Positions 16,773 through 24,513 of a stretch of 64,000 bases of DNA are shown piece by piece. Under the pieces are notes generated by a model that saw only the letters and a program-made list of their open reading frames with translations, ran no database searches and was not told where the DNA came from. This DNA comes from JAFEDN01 sp963832945 (GTDB taxonomy: Bacteria > Pseudomonadota > Gammaproteobacteria > Coxiellales > Coxiellaceae): assembly GCA_963832945.1 (NCBI GenBank), contig CAWHVV010000010.1, positions 620,001-684,000 on the forward strand, in the 5' to 3' direction. How positions within the stretch are numbered: the stretch's first letter is position 1; the number at the start of each line of letters is the position of its first letter. The position numbers and the translations under genes were made by a program.

Positions 16773-17450
16773 TTATTCTTCAGATTCAACTGTTTTCTCT
16801 TCGATGACTTCCGTCTCTTTCGCTTCTGGAGCCGCAGACTCGCTCGCCAGTTCTTCAGCAGTGGGGATATAAGGCTTGAGAATGCTCACGACCGGCTGGT
16901 TATGCTCTTCATCCTCAACAGCGATGGTTAATTCAACCCCGTGAGGCAGCTTCAGATCCGCCAGATGGGAAGAATGGCCAAGTTCCAGCTGGCTGATATC
17001 CAGTTCAATAAATTGGGGCAAGTCGGCAGGCAAGCACTGAATTTCCACTTCCGTTAAGTGGTGAGACAGAATACCGCCGCCTTTTACGCCAGGAGCGTCC
17101 GCCGCGCCGAGCAGATGAATGGGGACTTCCATGGTTAATTTTTTATTCATGTCAATCCGCAAAAAATCCACGTGCAGGATTCTGGGACGGCTGGGATGGC
17201 GTTGTACCTGTTTTAAAACGGCTTTTTGTTCGCCATGGCCATCGATATGCAAAGTTAAGATTCGTGAGTACGTTGACTCTTCCGCCAGGGCGTTACTGAG
17301 TTCCTTAACAGCGAATTGCACCGGCTGGGTCTGCTGACCAGCGCCATAAATGACGCCCGGAATTTTCTCCTGCTTTAGACGCATTCTGCGCGAATTTTTT
17401 TTCCCAAATTCATTGCGCAATTGCGCATTTAAACGGACATTATTCTTCAT
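16773..17450 (-). CDS. rplY: 50S ribosomal protein L25/Ctc (long form)
   Basis: The 225-residue protein has the long Ctc/TL5 architecture: an N-terminal 5S rRNA-binding L25 domain (LRNEFGKKNSRRMRLKQEKI, PGVIYGAGQQ) and a C-terminal beta-domain (MEVPIHLLG, GGGILSHHLTEVEIQCLPAD), then an acidic tail (TEVIEEKTVESEE). The order rplY-pth-ychF downstream of prs is classical. Here prs and rplY are separated by an ISAs1-like relic, a response regulator and a candidate small RNA. Confidence 0.95.
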   Translation of the reverse strand: MKNNVRLNAQLRNEFGKKNSRRMRLKQEKIPGVIYGAGQQTQPVQFAVKELSNALAEESTYSRILTLHIDGHGEQKAVLKQVQRHPSRPRILHVDFLRIDMNKKLTMEVPIHLLGAADAPGVKGGGILSHHLTEVEIQCLPADLPQFIELDISQLELGHSSHLADLKLPHGVELTIAVEDEEHNQPVVSILKPYIPTAEELASESAAPEAKETEVIEEKTVESEE

Positions 17451-17522
17451 AGACCTCTCCAGTTCACATTCAGATATAGATAAAACCGATCATTTTACCT
17501 GATTTATTGAAAAAATCTAGTG

Positions 17523-17537
17523 CAGCGCTCCCGCTGA
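17523..17537 (+). repeat. MITE-like element copy E, left part
   Basis: These 15 bases (CAGCGCTCCCGCTGA) are the first part of a MITE copy whose remainder resumes at 18904. The copy was split by the ISAs1-type element, which duplicated CTCCCGCTGA on both sides (17528-17537 and 18904-18913). Confidence 0.75.
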
Positions 17538-18903
17538 CAGGCCTGTCCCAAGTTTTTTTATATTTTAATCATTCAGTCATCGTGCCCTTGCGAAAGTGTG
17601 TATGGAGATAACTAAATAATGATTTAAACCACCTCCGCGGTATTCCCGGCATCCGCCCAAAGGCTCGCAGGATCTTCACTGCGGGTCCTGTCAGACTCCA
17701 CTCAGGCCCCGTGCTCGCTACGCGTGATAGCAGGCGCATAGCACGGTTAGAGAGATTGTGCCGCGGAGCTATTCAGAGTACATGAGTGGAGCCTGTCCGC
17801 TTCACTGCGCGCGCGGCCTGAGTTCCGCCTGAGTTCCGTCTGCCACCCGCGCTCATTGCGAATGGGCGGATGGCCGGGAATACCGCTATGTGCCACGTCA
17901 AAATTTTCTTCAGGAATGCATCCCTGAAATCAGAGGCGAATCATCTCGCTATCCCAAACCAAAGTAGGGCAATTCAAGTAACGAATATAAGGTTTTGCCC
18001 TTTAACAAGTGCCTTATGTAAAATCATATCCATGATCCCAAAAAATAAGTGGTTGAGTCATCGAAAAGAGTGGAGCGGGCTCAAGAGCATCATCGCTGTT
18101 GGGAGTATCTGTTATTCCAGTATTCCTGGGCTCAGGAAAGTCGAGAAGTACGATATTTTATGAGTAGTTGCAGATGCCCATGTCATTTTACAGGCTGCCA
18201 GATTAGACGTTTTGGACTGAATCTATTAAAAAAATTCCAACAAATTTGCGAATATCGAATCGGCAATGCAAAAATAGCGCTTAAAACTTTACGAAAACTA
18301 TTCATAGGCAGTGACGACAATATGGCAAAATTGATTCAATGTGCCGCTTAAGAATGGGATGCAATCAGGTTATGGTTTATAAGGAAATACAGATGAATTT
18401 CGGTTTTTTCGCTTTTTTGGGATCATAGATATGATTTTACATAAGGCACTTATTAAAGGATAAAACCTTATACTCGTTACTTGAATTGCCCTACTTTGGT
18501 TTGGGATAGCGAGATGATTCGCCTCTGATTTCAGGGATGCATTCCTGAGGGAAACTTCGACGTGGCACATAGCGGTATTCCCGGCCATCCGCCCATTCGC
18601 AATGAGCGCGGGTGGCAGACGGAACTCAGGCCGCGCGCGCAGTGAAGCGGACTGGCTCTACCCATGCGCTCTGAATAGCTTCACGGCACAATCTCTCTAA
18701 CCGTGCTATGTGCCTGCTATCACGCGTAGCGAGCACGGGGCCTGAGTGGAGTCTGACAGGACCCGCAGTGAAGATCCTGCGAGCCTTTGGGCGGATGCCG
18801 GGAATACCGCGGAGGTGGTTTAAATCACTATTAGTTATCTCTCCACATATTTTCACATACACATGGCAATGATTAAAATAAAAAAAAACTTGGGACAGCC
18901 CTG
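17538..18903 (+). mobile_element. ISAs1-type insertion relic with long inverted arms
   Basis: The 1366-bp segment has ends CAGGCCTGTCCCAAG (17538) and CTTGGGACAGCCCTG (18903), close to the CAGGG-type ends of the ISAs1 family. It is flanked by the 10-bp duplication CTCCCGCTGA. Internally, about 17550-18045 and about 18412-18890 are inverted copies of each other of nearly 490 bp, diverged by small indels. Between them is a short transposase remnant. The arrangement looks like a partial inverted duplication of an IS end that replaced most of the transposase gene. Non-autonomous now. Confidence 0.8.
18049..18351 (+). pseudogene. ISAs1-family transposase remnant
   Basis: The frames in the IS centre retain pieces of an ISAs1/H-repeat transposase: EWSGLKSIIAVGS in one frame (about 18069-18107) and ESREVRYFMSS in another (about 18131-18163), matching the family pattern WPGLKS(I/V)..VES and SREvRYYISSL. 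A later FGLNLLKKF may correspond to the ALNLLK motif near the family C-terminus. The frame is broken and the DDE core is absent, so it cannot be active. Confidence 0.6.
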
Positions 18904-19028
18904 CTCCCGCTGAGTACAGCGGGAGCCGCTTCCTGTTTTGATCCTGCGCTCGGCGAAGCCGATGCTCGGAATGCTGGGGGGAGTCGCTGCACGCAACTCC
19001 ACCTTGCGATCTCCCATAGCGTAGAACC
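18904..19028 (+). repeat. MITE-like element copy E, right part (truncated)
   Basis: This segment resumes copy E after the IS insertion, beginning with the duplicated CTCCCGCTGA and then GTACAGCGGGAGCCGCT. Its end-hairpin arms carry GGCT/AGCC where other copies have AATT, so pairing is preserved. It ends near AGCGTAG at 19025, 11 bases before the stop codon of the response-regulator gene, and lacks the right terminal repeat. Confidence 0.75.
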
Positions 19029-19038
19029 GGCAAATCGG

Positions 19039-19689
19039 TTAATGACCGGCTTCATCCACCGTTAGTAGGCCTTCCCGAACTGCCAGTAACAGTAAGCCAA
19101 CATCGTTTTCGACGCCGAGTTTTTTAAAAATGCGACAACGATGGCTGTGAACCGTTTTATCACCTATCCGTAAGCGTTTGGCGATTTCAATGGCTGGCAC
19201 ACTGTGTAAGGTTAACATCAGTACTTCCATTTCTTTATTGTTTAACTCGCTAAAAATGGCATGGGCCTTATAATCAATTTTGGCCAGAGCCAACCGGCTG
19301 GCGATCTCGGCGCTGATGAAGGGCTGGTTCCGGTGGACCACCCGGATGGCCTTAATCAGCTCTTCCCGGTCTGCATCCTTAGTGATATAACCGGATGCCC
19401 CCATTTTCAGAATGCGTTGGGAATATTCATAATGACCGGTGGAAGAAACCACCAGTATTTTGGGCGCAGGCTCCAGACGCAGGCAGCGGGTGGTCACTTC
19501 CAGTCCGCTGATATCCGGCAGCTTTAAATCAAGAATAATCACCGAGGGATGCAATTCCCGCGCCATTTGCACGCCTTCCGTGCCGGTACTCGCTTCTCCT
19601 GCTATCTGAATATCTTTGGCGCTGGTGAGTAATGCGCGAAATGCCCGGCGCACTATGGTGTGGTCATCAATCAGGAGTACCCTAATCAT
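19039..19689 (-). CDS. LuxR/FixJ-type response regulator, GacA/LetA-like
   Basis: The 216-residue protein has a receiver domain (MIRVLLIDDHTIVRRAFRAL, phospho-acceptor Asp in VIILDLKLPDISG near residue 54, and Lys in SGYITKDADREEL near residue 104). A C-terminal LuxR helix-turn-helix follows (LNNKEMEVLMLTLHSVPAIE, IAKRLRIGDKTVHSHRCRIF). It is closest in style to GacA/UvrY/LetA regulators, which activate Csr-controlling small RNAs. No sensor kinase gene is adjacent. The gene starts about 190 bases from the divergent small-RNA candidate promoter. Confidence 0.88.
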   Translation of the reverse strand: MIRVLLIDDHTIVRRAFRALLTSAKDIQIAGEASTGTEGVQMARELHPSVIILDLKLPDISGLEVTTRCLRLEPAPKILVVSSTGHYEYSQRILKMGASGYITKDADREELIKAIRVVHRNQPFISAEIASRLALAKIDYKAHAIFSELNNKEMEVLMLTLHSVPAIEIAKRLRIGDKTVHSHRCRIFKKLGVENDVGLLLLAVREGLLTVDEAGH

Positions 19690-19845
19690 TCTCGTTTTCC
19701 TTTTTAAGTTATGCAGGGTAGGGGAAAGGAGGTTGTATTTTGCCAGCAGTTTGTATATTTGTCAATTTTAAAATGCATTAACCCGGGTAAAAATAAATCA
19801 GAAAAATAGCCGCCGTTCAGTCATCCGGTGTCAAAAATTTTTCGA

Positions 19846-19875
19846 TTGCATTTTAAATTCTAGAGGGTTTATAAT
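19846..19875 (+). promoter_or_regulatory. Strong sigma-70 promoter for a candidate RNA
   Basis: TTGCAT (19846-19851) and a consensus TATAAT (19870-19875) are separated by 18 bases. A start site would fall near 19882. No convincing protein gene follows on this strand before the opposing prs gene. Confidence 0.6.
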
Positions 19876-19881
19876 CCCAAG

Positions 19882-20015
19882 CGCGACGCCCGGGTGAATC
19901 AAAGCACCCGGGAGCCGCTGACCACGAACAAACGGAATTTTGTTACATGGCTGTCATTATACTAACTGATAATTCATTTCTTTTGAATCGCCCGGGTTCC
20001 CGGGCGCTGTTTCCT
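19882..20015 (+). ncRNA. Candidate small RNA (about 130 nt)
   Basis: Downstream of a near-consensus promoter there is a perfect 8-bp hairpin (CCCGGGTG / CACCCGGG, 19889-19912). About 75 bases later comes a second GC-rich hairpin (CGCCCGGG tt CCCGGGCG, 19989-20006) followed by CTGTTTCCTTTT, which resembles an intrinsic terminator. The only frame inside (from 19947) has no family resemblance. It does not match 6S, SRP or tmRNA sequences that I know. Its position beside a GacA-like regulator invites comparison with RsmY/Z, but only one GGA motif is visible, so that link is weak. Confidence 0.35.
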
Positions 20016-20320
20016 TTTGAAAAAAATCTCCAAAGGCATGGTTTCGACCATGCGCCTTGGCGGCTGTTTGTCTGTACCCCGGGCAAACAGGTTCGGAAGG
20101 CAGTTCCGGGTTCCCGCATGATAGGGGATGCTCAGGACAATGAATTTATCGGTGGAATAAAACCAGTCCATGCGCCAGCGCCGCATCAGACTGGGCCCCA
20201 CTCCTATGCGCGCGCTGGTGTCGTGGTCACTTTTAAAAGTACAGGAGATTAATTATGCGACCCGCCACTTTTCTTTGTTCACCCAATAATCTCGATTTTT
20301 CCTTTAGCGGGAATGCTGCC

Positions 20321-21268
20321 CTAGTCCAAGAACATGGAGCTGACGGATTCTTTGTGGTCAATTCGGGAAATAGTCTCCGCAATCAGGCGGCTGAGAGAAA
20401 CCTGCCGGATTTTGGGATTGGCCAATGCATCCGGGGACAAAGGTATTGTATCCCCTACCACTAACTCATCTAAAAATGAATGACTGATATTGTCTAACGC
20501 CTCACCCGACAATACGGGATGAGTGCAGTAAGCGCTGACAGATTCCGCGCCCGCTTCTTTTAAGGCTTTGGCGGCAGTACATAAAGTGCCGGCAGTATCT
20601 ACCAGATCATCCACGATCACACAGTTGCGGCCCTCCACGTCGCCGATAACGTTCAGGACCCGCGTCTGATTCGGCGCCGGTCGGCGCTTATCGATAATGG
20701 CCAATTCAGTATCATTGAGTTGTTTTGCAATCGCCCGGGCCCGAACCACACCCCCCACGTCGGGAGAAACGACGGTTAAATTGGAATATTTGCTGGTCAG
20801 ATAGTCACCTTCCATCAGTTCACGGCTGGAATAAATGTTATCCACAGGCATATAGAAAAATCCCTGAATCTGGTCCGCGTGTAAATCGACGGTGATCACC
20901 CGGGAAATACCTACAGAAGCCAGCATATCCGCCACCACTTTCGCCGAAATTGGCACTCGTGAAGACCTGACCCGGCGATCCTGCCGTGAATAACCAAAAT
21001 AAGGGATCACCGCGATGATATTGCTGGCGGAAGCCCGGCGGAAAGCGTCTGCCATGAGACATAATTCCATAAAATTGTCATTGACCGGCGCACAGGTGGA
21101 CTGCAGGATAAAAATATCCCGCCCCCGAACATTTTCGAGAATTTCAATCTGAATTTCACCATCACTGAAGCGGCCAACTTGAATTCGGCCCAATGGTTTA
21201 TTTAAATGTGCGCTGACTTTTCTGGCAAGTCCGGGATTCGCATTCCCTGTAAATATTTTTAAGTCCAC
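20321..21268 (-). CDS. prs: Ribose-phosphate pyrophosphokinase
   Basis: The complete 315-residue class I PRPP synthetase makes PRPP from ribose-5-phosphate and ATP for nucleotide, His, Trp and NAD synthesis. Motifs are intact: GRFSDGEIQIEILENVRGRD near residue 32, FGYSRQDRRVRSS near residue 95 (ATP loop), ITVDLHADQIQGFF near residue 125 (metal) and CVIVDDLVDTAGTL near residue 215 (PRPP loop). It lies just downstream of tRNA-Gln as in many gammaproteobacteria. Confidence 0.97.
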   Translation of the reverse strand: MDLKIFTGNANPGLARKVSAHLNKPLGRIQVGRFSDGEIQIEILENVRGRDIFILQSTCAPVNDNFMELCLMADAFRRASASNIIAVIPYFGYSRQDRRVRSSRVPISAKVVADMLASVGISRVITVDLHADQIQGFFYMPVDNIYSSRELMEGDYLTSKYSNLTVVSPDVGGVVRARAIAKQLNDTELAIIDKRRPAPNQTRVLNVIGDVEGRNCVIVDDLVDTAGTLCTAAKALKEAGAESVSAYCTHPVLSGEALDNISHSFLDELVVGDTIPLSPDALANPKIRQVSLSRLIAETISRIDHKESVSSMFLD

Positions 21269-21291
21269 AACCTTTCTCTTCTATCTAAAAG

Positions 21292-21363
21292 CTGGGGTGC
21301 CAGGATTCGAACCTGGGGATGCCGGGATCAAAACCCGGTGCCTTACCGCTTGGCGACACCCCA
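21292..21363 (-). tRNA. tRNA-Gln (TTG)
   Basis: The minus strand reads TGGGGTGTCGCCAAGCGGTA at the 5' end, the hallmark of tRNA-Gln. The anticodon stem CCGGG/CCCGG encloses TTTTGAT, so the anticodon is TTG, and the T-arm has GGTTCGAATCC. CCA is not encoded. It lies immediately upstream of prs, a conserved gammaproteobacterial position. Confidence 0.95.
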
Positions 21364-21535
21364 AAAACTAACATCCCGCATTCTGCTTGTTGCCAAAAGT
21401 TCTGTCAAGTTTGGACAGTGATTTTTCCTAACTATAAAGTAATCCAATATTGATTTATTTTGCAATCTTTTATTGATTATTAAACAAAAAGCATGTATAA
21501 TCCATTTTCTATTAATAACCATAAAGAAAAAATCT

Positions 21536-22288
21536 ATGAAAAACTCAATCTTGGCTTTAATTGTCGCGGGCTCCAGCGTTGCGGTTTCTCCAGCTTTGGC
21601 TGACCGGTATTATCCTGCCGCCCCTTATCAAAATAATTTTTACAATCTCTATCTCCCCAGGGACAGTTTTTATGTCTCCGGAGACGTGGGATTAGGCTCC
21701 TTAGCCACCCCTCAGCAGGTATTGATACCCATATCCGGCCCCATCACCGGCGCCTCTTATGAGATAGGCAAGAGTGTCGCTGCCAGCGGCTCCGTGGGGT
21801 TCAAACACGCGCTTAACCGGCATGTGTTATTGGGGGCCGAATTTGGTTACGATTATAACGGCTCATCCAAATACACCGAAGAATACGCTCCAAACTGGTC
21901 ATATACCGAGTCCACTACCTACAGAATCAGCTCTCAGGATTTGCACGTATTAGCGACAGGCACCCTGGTATTCGGTCGTGGTTTTAATGTATTTGCAAAA
22001 GGCGGCGCCGCACGGGTCCAGCAGAAATTGAAAATCACCGATCAGGTTGATTATAGCAATCTTCCCTATTATTTAGGAGGCACCACCCTCGTAGGCTACA
22101 AACCGATGGCTGCCGTGGGACTGGGTTATCAATTCAGGGCTGTGGAGATTTACGCGGAGTATTCTCATATCTTTGGCACTGACGCCGAAAATTTTTACCC
22201 GGATTTGTTTAATGAGAATGGCACTTTTGCGACTATCGTCAGCTCCGATACCATTAAAATGGGCCTGGCGTTTCACATTCCTGTTTAA
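21536..22288 (+). CDS. Outer-membrane beta-barrel protein
   Basis: The ATG at 21536 gives a typical signal peptide (MKNSILALIVAGSSVAVSPA, cleavage after ALA). The mature part of about 225 residues alternates strands ending in aromatics: DSFYVSGDVGLGSL, VLLGAEFGYDYNG, FNVFAKGGAARVQ, YKPMAAVGLGYQF, VEIYAEYSHIFG and a terminal IKMGLAFHIPV. This fits an 8-10-stranded OmpA/Opa-like barrel (OMP_b-brl type). It occupies the place where ispE is normally found between lolB and tRNA-Gln, but on the opposite strand. Confidence 0.85.
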   Translation: MKNSILALIVAGSSVAVSPALADRYYPAAPYQNNFYNLYLPRDSFYVSGDVGLGSLATPQQVLIPISGPITGASYEIGKSVAASGSVGFKHALNRHVLLGAEFGYDYNGSSKYTEEYAPNWSYTESTTYRISSQDLHVLATGTLVFGRGFNVFAKGGAARVQQKLKITDQVDYSNLPYYLGGTTLVGYKPMAAVGLGYQFRAVEIYAEYSHIFGTDAENFYPDLFNENGTFATIVSSDTIKMGLAFHIPV

Positions 22289-22294
22289 ATTAAA

Positions 22295-22439
22295 TAATTT
22301 TCGCAGAAAATTCCCTACGCCATGGGGGATCGCAAGGGGGAGCTAAGCTTCGCGCTCCTCCTTCATTCCGAGCATCGGCTCCGCCGAGCGCAGGATATAA
22401 ATAGGAAGCAATTCCCGCTGTACTCAGCGAGAATTGCTG
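22295..22439 (-). repeat. MITE-like element, copy F (one end truncated)
   Basis: This is a reverse-oriented copy lacking its left terminal repeat. Its right end (GCGAGAATTGCTG) abuts the TGA stop codon of lolB directly, and its left end starts 6 bases after the stop of the outer-membrane protein gene. It thus fills almost the whole gap between two convergent genes. Confidence 0.75.
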
Positions 22440-23057
22440 TCAACCTTTAGCAATTTGCCACTGTTTTACAACAATTCGGGCAGAGATATCCTGCCGGTGT
22501 AGTTCAATAACATGCGGCAAATCAACCCCCTGGACGGTATGATAGCCATCAAATGCCGCCTGCCAGCCGTTCTGACGTAGCAGAGTTAAGTGGCCATAAC
22601 GGTCGTATTTGGCTTCCTGGGTCGGCCCAGGCGCAGGTAAGCCTCGCGCCCAATACCATAAAGACGGTACCGGCAAGGACCATCCCAGATTTTGTTGCAT
22701 CAATTGTTCGGGGGTCGGAGCAGCCACCGGCCTTTCACGATCCCGCTGTAAAGTCACCCGCCCAGGCTGGCCGGTAATGGTGACGGCGGCCAGGTTCAGG
22801 GAAGCGGCTAAATCCACCCGGTAATTATTGGGTCCGGATTGCCGCCATTCATAATGCATAATCATCGGTGATTGCTGTGCCCGCTGGATACTGATAGCGC
22901 CGGAGGCATTCCAGGATTTCACCGGGACAAGTTCAGCCTGCCGCTGTTCAACGGTTTGGGTTTGGAAAGATCCAGGAGCCTGCGGCTTGGGTGCGGATGT
23001 GTTCACACACCCCCCCGATACGATAGCGGCGAGCAAGATGACACTGAAGCGTTTCAT
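22440..23057 (-). CDS. lolB: Outer-membrane lipoprotein receptor LolB
   Basis: The ATG at 23057, preceded by GGGAGG, gives a lipoprotein signal with lipobox (VSGGC). The mature protein of about 190 residues has the LolB half-barrel pattern: VKSWNASGAISIQRAQQSPM, HYEWRQSGPNNYRVDLAASL, GQPGRVTLQ, and WSLPVPSLWYWARGLPAPGP. LolB receives lipoproteins from LolA and inserts them into the outer membrane. It is divergent from hemA, as in many gammaproteobacteria. The stop codon abuts MITE copy F. Confidence 0.92.
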   Translation of the reverse strand: MKRFSVILLAAIVSGGCVNTSAPKPQAPGSFQTQTVEQRQAELVPVKSWNASGAISIQRAQQSPMIMHYEWRQSGPNNYRVDLAASLNLAAVTITGQPGRVTLQRDRERPVAAPTPEQLMQQNLGWSLPVPSLWYWARGLPAPGPTQEAKYDRYGHLTLLRQNGWQAAFDGYHTVQGVDLPHVIELHRQDISARIVVKQWQIAKG

Positions 23058-23093
23058 GATTATAATACCTCCCTGTTTATCACTGGAACTATA

Positions 23094-23256
23094 ATACCTT
23101 ACCTCGCCATAATTTGAGCTTTTTAGCATCCCATCTACGGGCCATCTTGAGTTGTAAAAAACACTTACATAGTGGTACTATGCTCGTGTTTTTTACCAAC
23201 TCAATCTGGCCCATAGCTGGGCGCTAAAAAGCTCAAATTATGGCGAGGTAAGGTAT
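23094..23256. repeat. 163-nt near-perfect palindrome between lolB and hemA
   Basis: The outer arms (ATACCTTACCTCGCCATAAT ... and its complement ending at 23256) pair over about 32 bases. After a partly mismatched stretch, inner arms TTGAGTTG-TAAAAAACAC / GTGTTTTTTACCAACTCAA pair again around a small palindrome CATAGTGGTACTATG. The right arm reaches the hemA ribosome site (GAGGTAAGG). It could form a cruciform or long RNA hairpins affecting expression of both divergent genes. Confidence 0.85.
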
Positions 23257-23259
23257 ATA

Positions 23260-24513
23260 ATGCCCTTATTTACCTGTGGGATCAATCATCGATCGGCGCC
23301 GATCGACATTCGCGAGCGCCTGGCTTTCAGCGCCACACAAATTAAAACGGTGCTGGATGATTTGCGCCGGTTAGAAGCCGTTAATGAAGCGGTATTATTG
23401 TCAACCTGCAATCGTACGGAAATTTACATGGAGGGCGAAAATCCGCACGCCTTGCAACAGTGGTTCCGTGGACAGTCCAGTGCGGCAAATATGAATATCG
23501 ATTTTCACTGCTATCTGCATCAGGATGACGCTGTGGTCCGGCACCTGCTGCGCGTCAGCAGTGGCCTTGACTCCATGGTGCCGGGGGAACCACAGATTTT
23601 TGGGCAGGTTAAACAGGCTTACCGCCTGGCCTGTGAAGCCGGGTCTGCCGGGCAGGCGTTGCAGCATCTGTTTCCCGCTGCCTTTGCGGCCAGTAAAAAT
23701 ATCCGTCAGAAAACCCAAATCGGCGCCAATCCGGTCTCCATCGCTTATGCCGCGGTAAAAATAGCCAAAAGGATATTCACCCAGTTATCAAATTGCCGTG
23801 TTTTACTGATCGGCGCCGGGGAACTGGTTGAATTGATGATGACCCACTTAATGGAACAGGGTGTTCATCACATCACGATTGCCAACCGAACCGTTGAAAA
23901 AGCGCTGCAATTAGCCACCCCTTGCGGAGGAGCAGGAATCCGCATCGGCGATATTCCGCTGCATTTGTCTCATACAGACATTGTCATCAGCGCCACCGCC
24001 AGCCAGTTGCCGATCATCGGCAAAGGCATGGTTGAGCGAACGCTAAAAGCCAAAAAACGCCGTCCCATTTTAATGATTGATTTAGCGGTGCCGCGGGATA
24101 TCGAACCGGAAGTCGCCGAATTGGCGGATATTTATCTCTACAACATTGATGATCTGCAATCCATTATCGATGCGAATTTAAAAAATCGCGGCGCCTCCGC
24201 AGAACAGGCGGAAGCATTGGTCGAATTACAAACCCGGCATTACATGCGGCAATTACATATCGCCAATATTGGCGATATTATCAGCCAGTTTCGGAGAGAG
24301 GCACATCGGCGCCGCGACGAAACTCTCCTAAAAGCGATGACAGATCTGGAGCATGGGCGCGATCCGCGCATAGTGGCCAGTCAGCTCGCCCATCAATTGA
24401 CGAATAAAATCCTGCATCAACCGACTCTGAAACTACGCCGGCTGGCCTACCATCAACAGACGGACGCGCTGATTTTTGCTAAAAAATTATTAACCTCCGC
24501 TGAAGAAGTTTAA
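23260..24513 (+). CDS. hemA: Glutamyl-tRNA reductase
   Basis: The complete 417-residue enzyme reduces Glu-tRNA to glutamate-1-semialdehyde, the first step of C5 heme synthesis. N-terminal GINHRSAPIDIRERLAF and the catalytic-Cys motif LLSTCNRTEIYM (Cys near residue 50) are present, followed by the NADPH domain (VLLIGAGELVELM near residue 180) and the C-terminal dimerisation helices. The stop TAA is directly followed by the prfA ATG, the usual hemA-prfA-prmC operon. Translation may be influenced by the upstream palindrome, which covers the ribosome-binding site. Confidence 0.97.
   Translation: MPLFTCGINHRSAPIDIRERLAFSATQIKTVLDDLRRLEAVNEAVLLSTCNRTEIYMEGENPHALQQWFRGQSSAANMNIDFHCYLHQDDAVVRHLLRVSSGLDSMVPGEPQIFGQVKQAYRLACEAGSAGQALQHLFPAAFAASKNIRQKTQIGANPVSIAYAAVKIAKRIFTQLSNCRVLLIGAGELVELMMTHLMEQGVHHITIANRTVEKALQLATPCGGAGIRIGDIPLHLSHTDIVISATASQLPIIGKGMVERTLKAKKRRPILMIDLAVPRDIEPEVAELADIYLYNIDDLQSIIDANLKNRGASAEQAEALVELQTRHYMRQLHIANIGDIISQFRREAHRRRDETLLKAMTDLEHGRDPRIVASQLAHQLTNKILHQPTLKLRRLAYHQQTDALIFAKKLLTSAEEV

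Noticed and set aside
17870..18163. A 97-codon frame in the IS relic as an independent gene
   Set aside because: Only its last part matches an ISAs1 transposase; the first part is repeat arm sequence.
18626..19033. A 135-codon minus-strand frame in the right arm of the IS relic
   Set aside because: It crosses the IS end and MITE copy E, and its arginine-rich composition is typical of noncoding GC-rich sequence.
19974..20201. A minus-strand frame (RRWRMDWFYSTDKF...) between prs and the response regulator
   Set aside because: It could be a gene remnant, but it has a proline/arginine-rich tail, no ribosome site and no recognised family, so it was not annotated.
19947..20252. A 101-codon plus-strand frame after a strong promoter
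   Set aside because: The translation has no family resemblance and no hydrophobic or repeat pattern, lacks a ribosome site, and overlaps the GC hairpins better explained as a structured RNA.
20255..20464. A 69-codon plus-strand frame with a good AGGAGAT ribosome site
   Set aside because: It is mostly antisense to the conserved end of prs and its peptide resembles nothing; the ribosome-like site may be chance.
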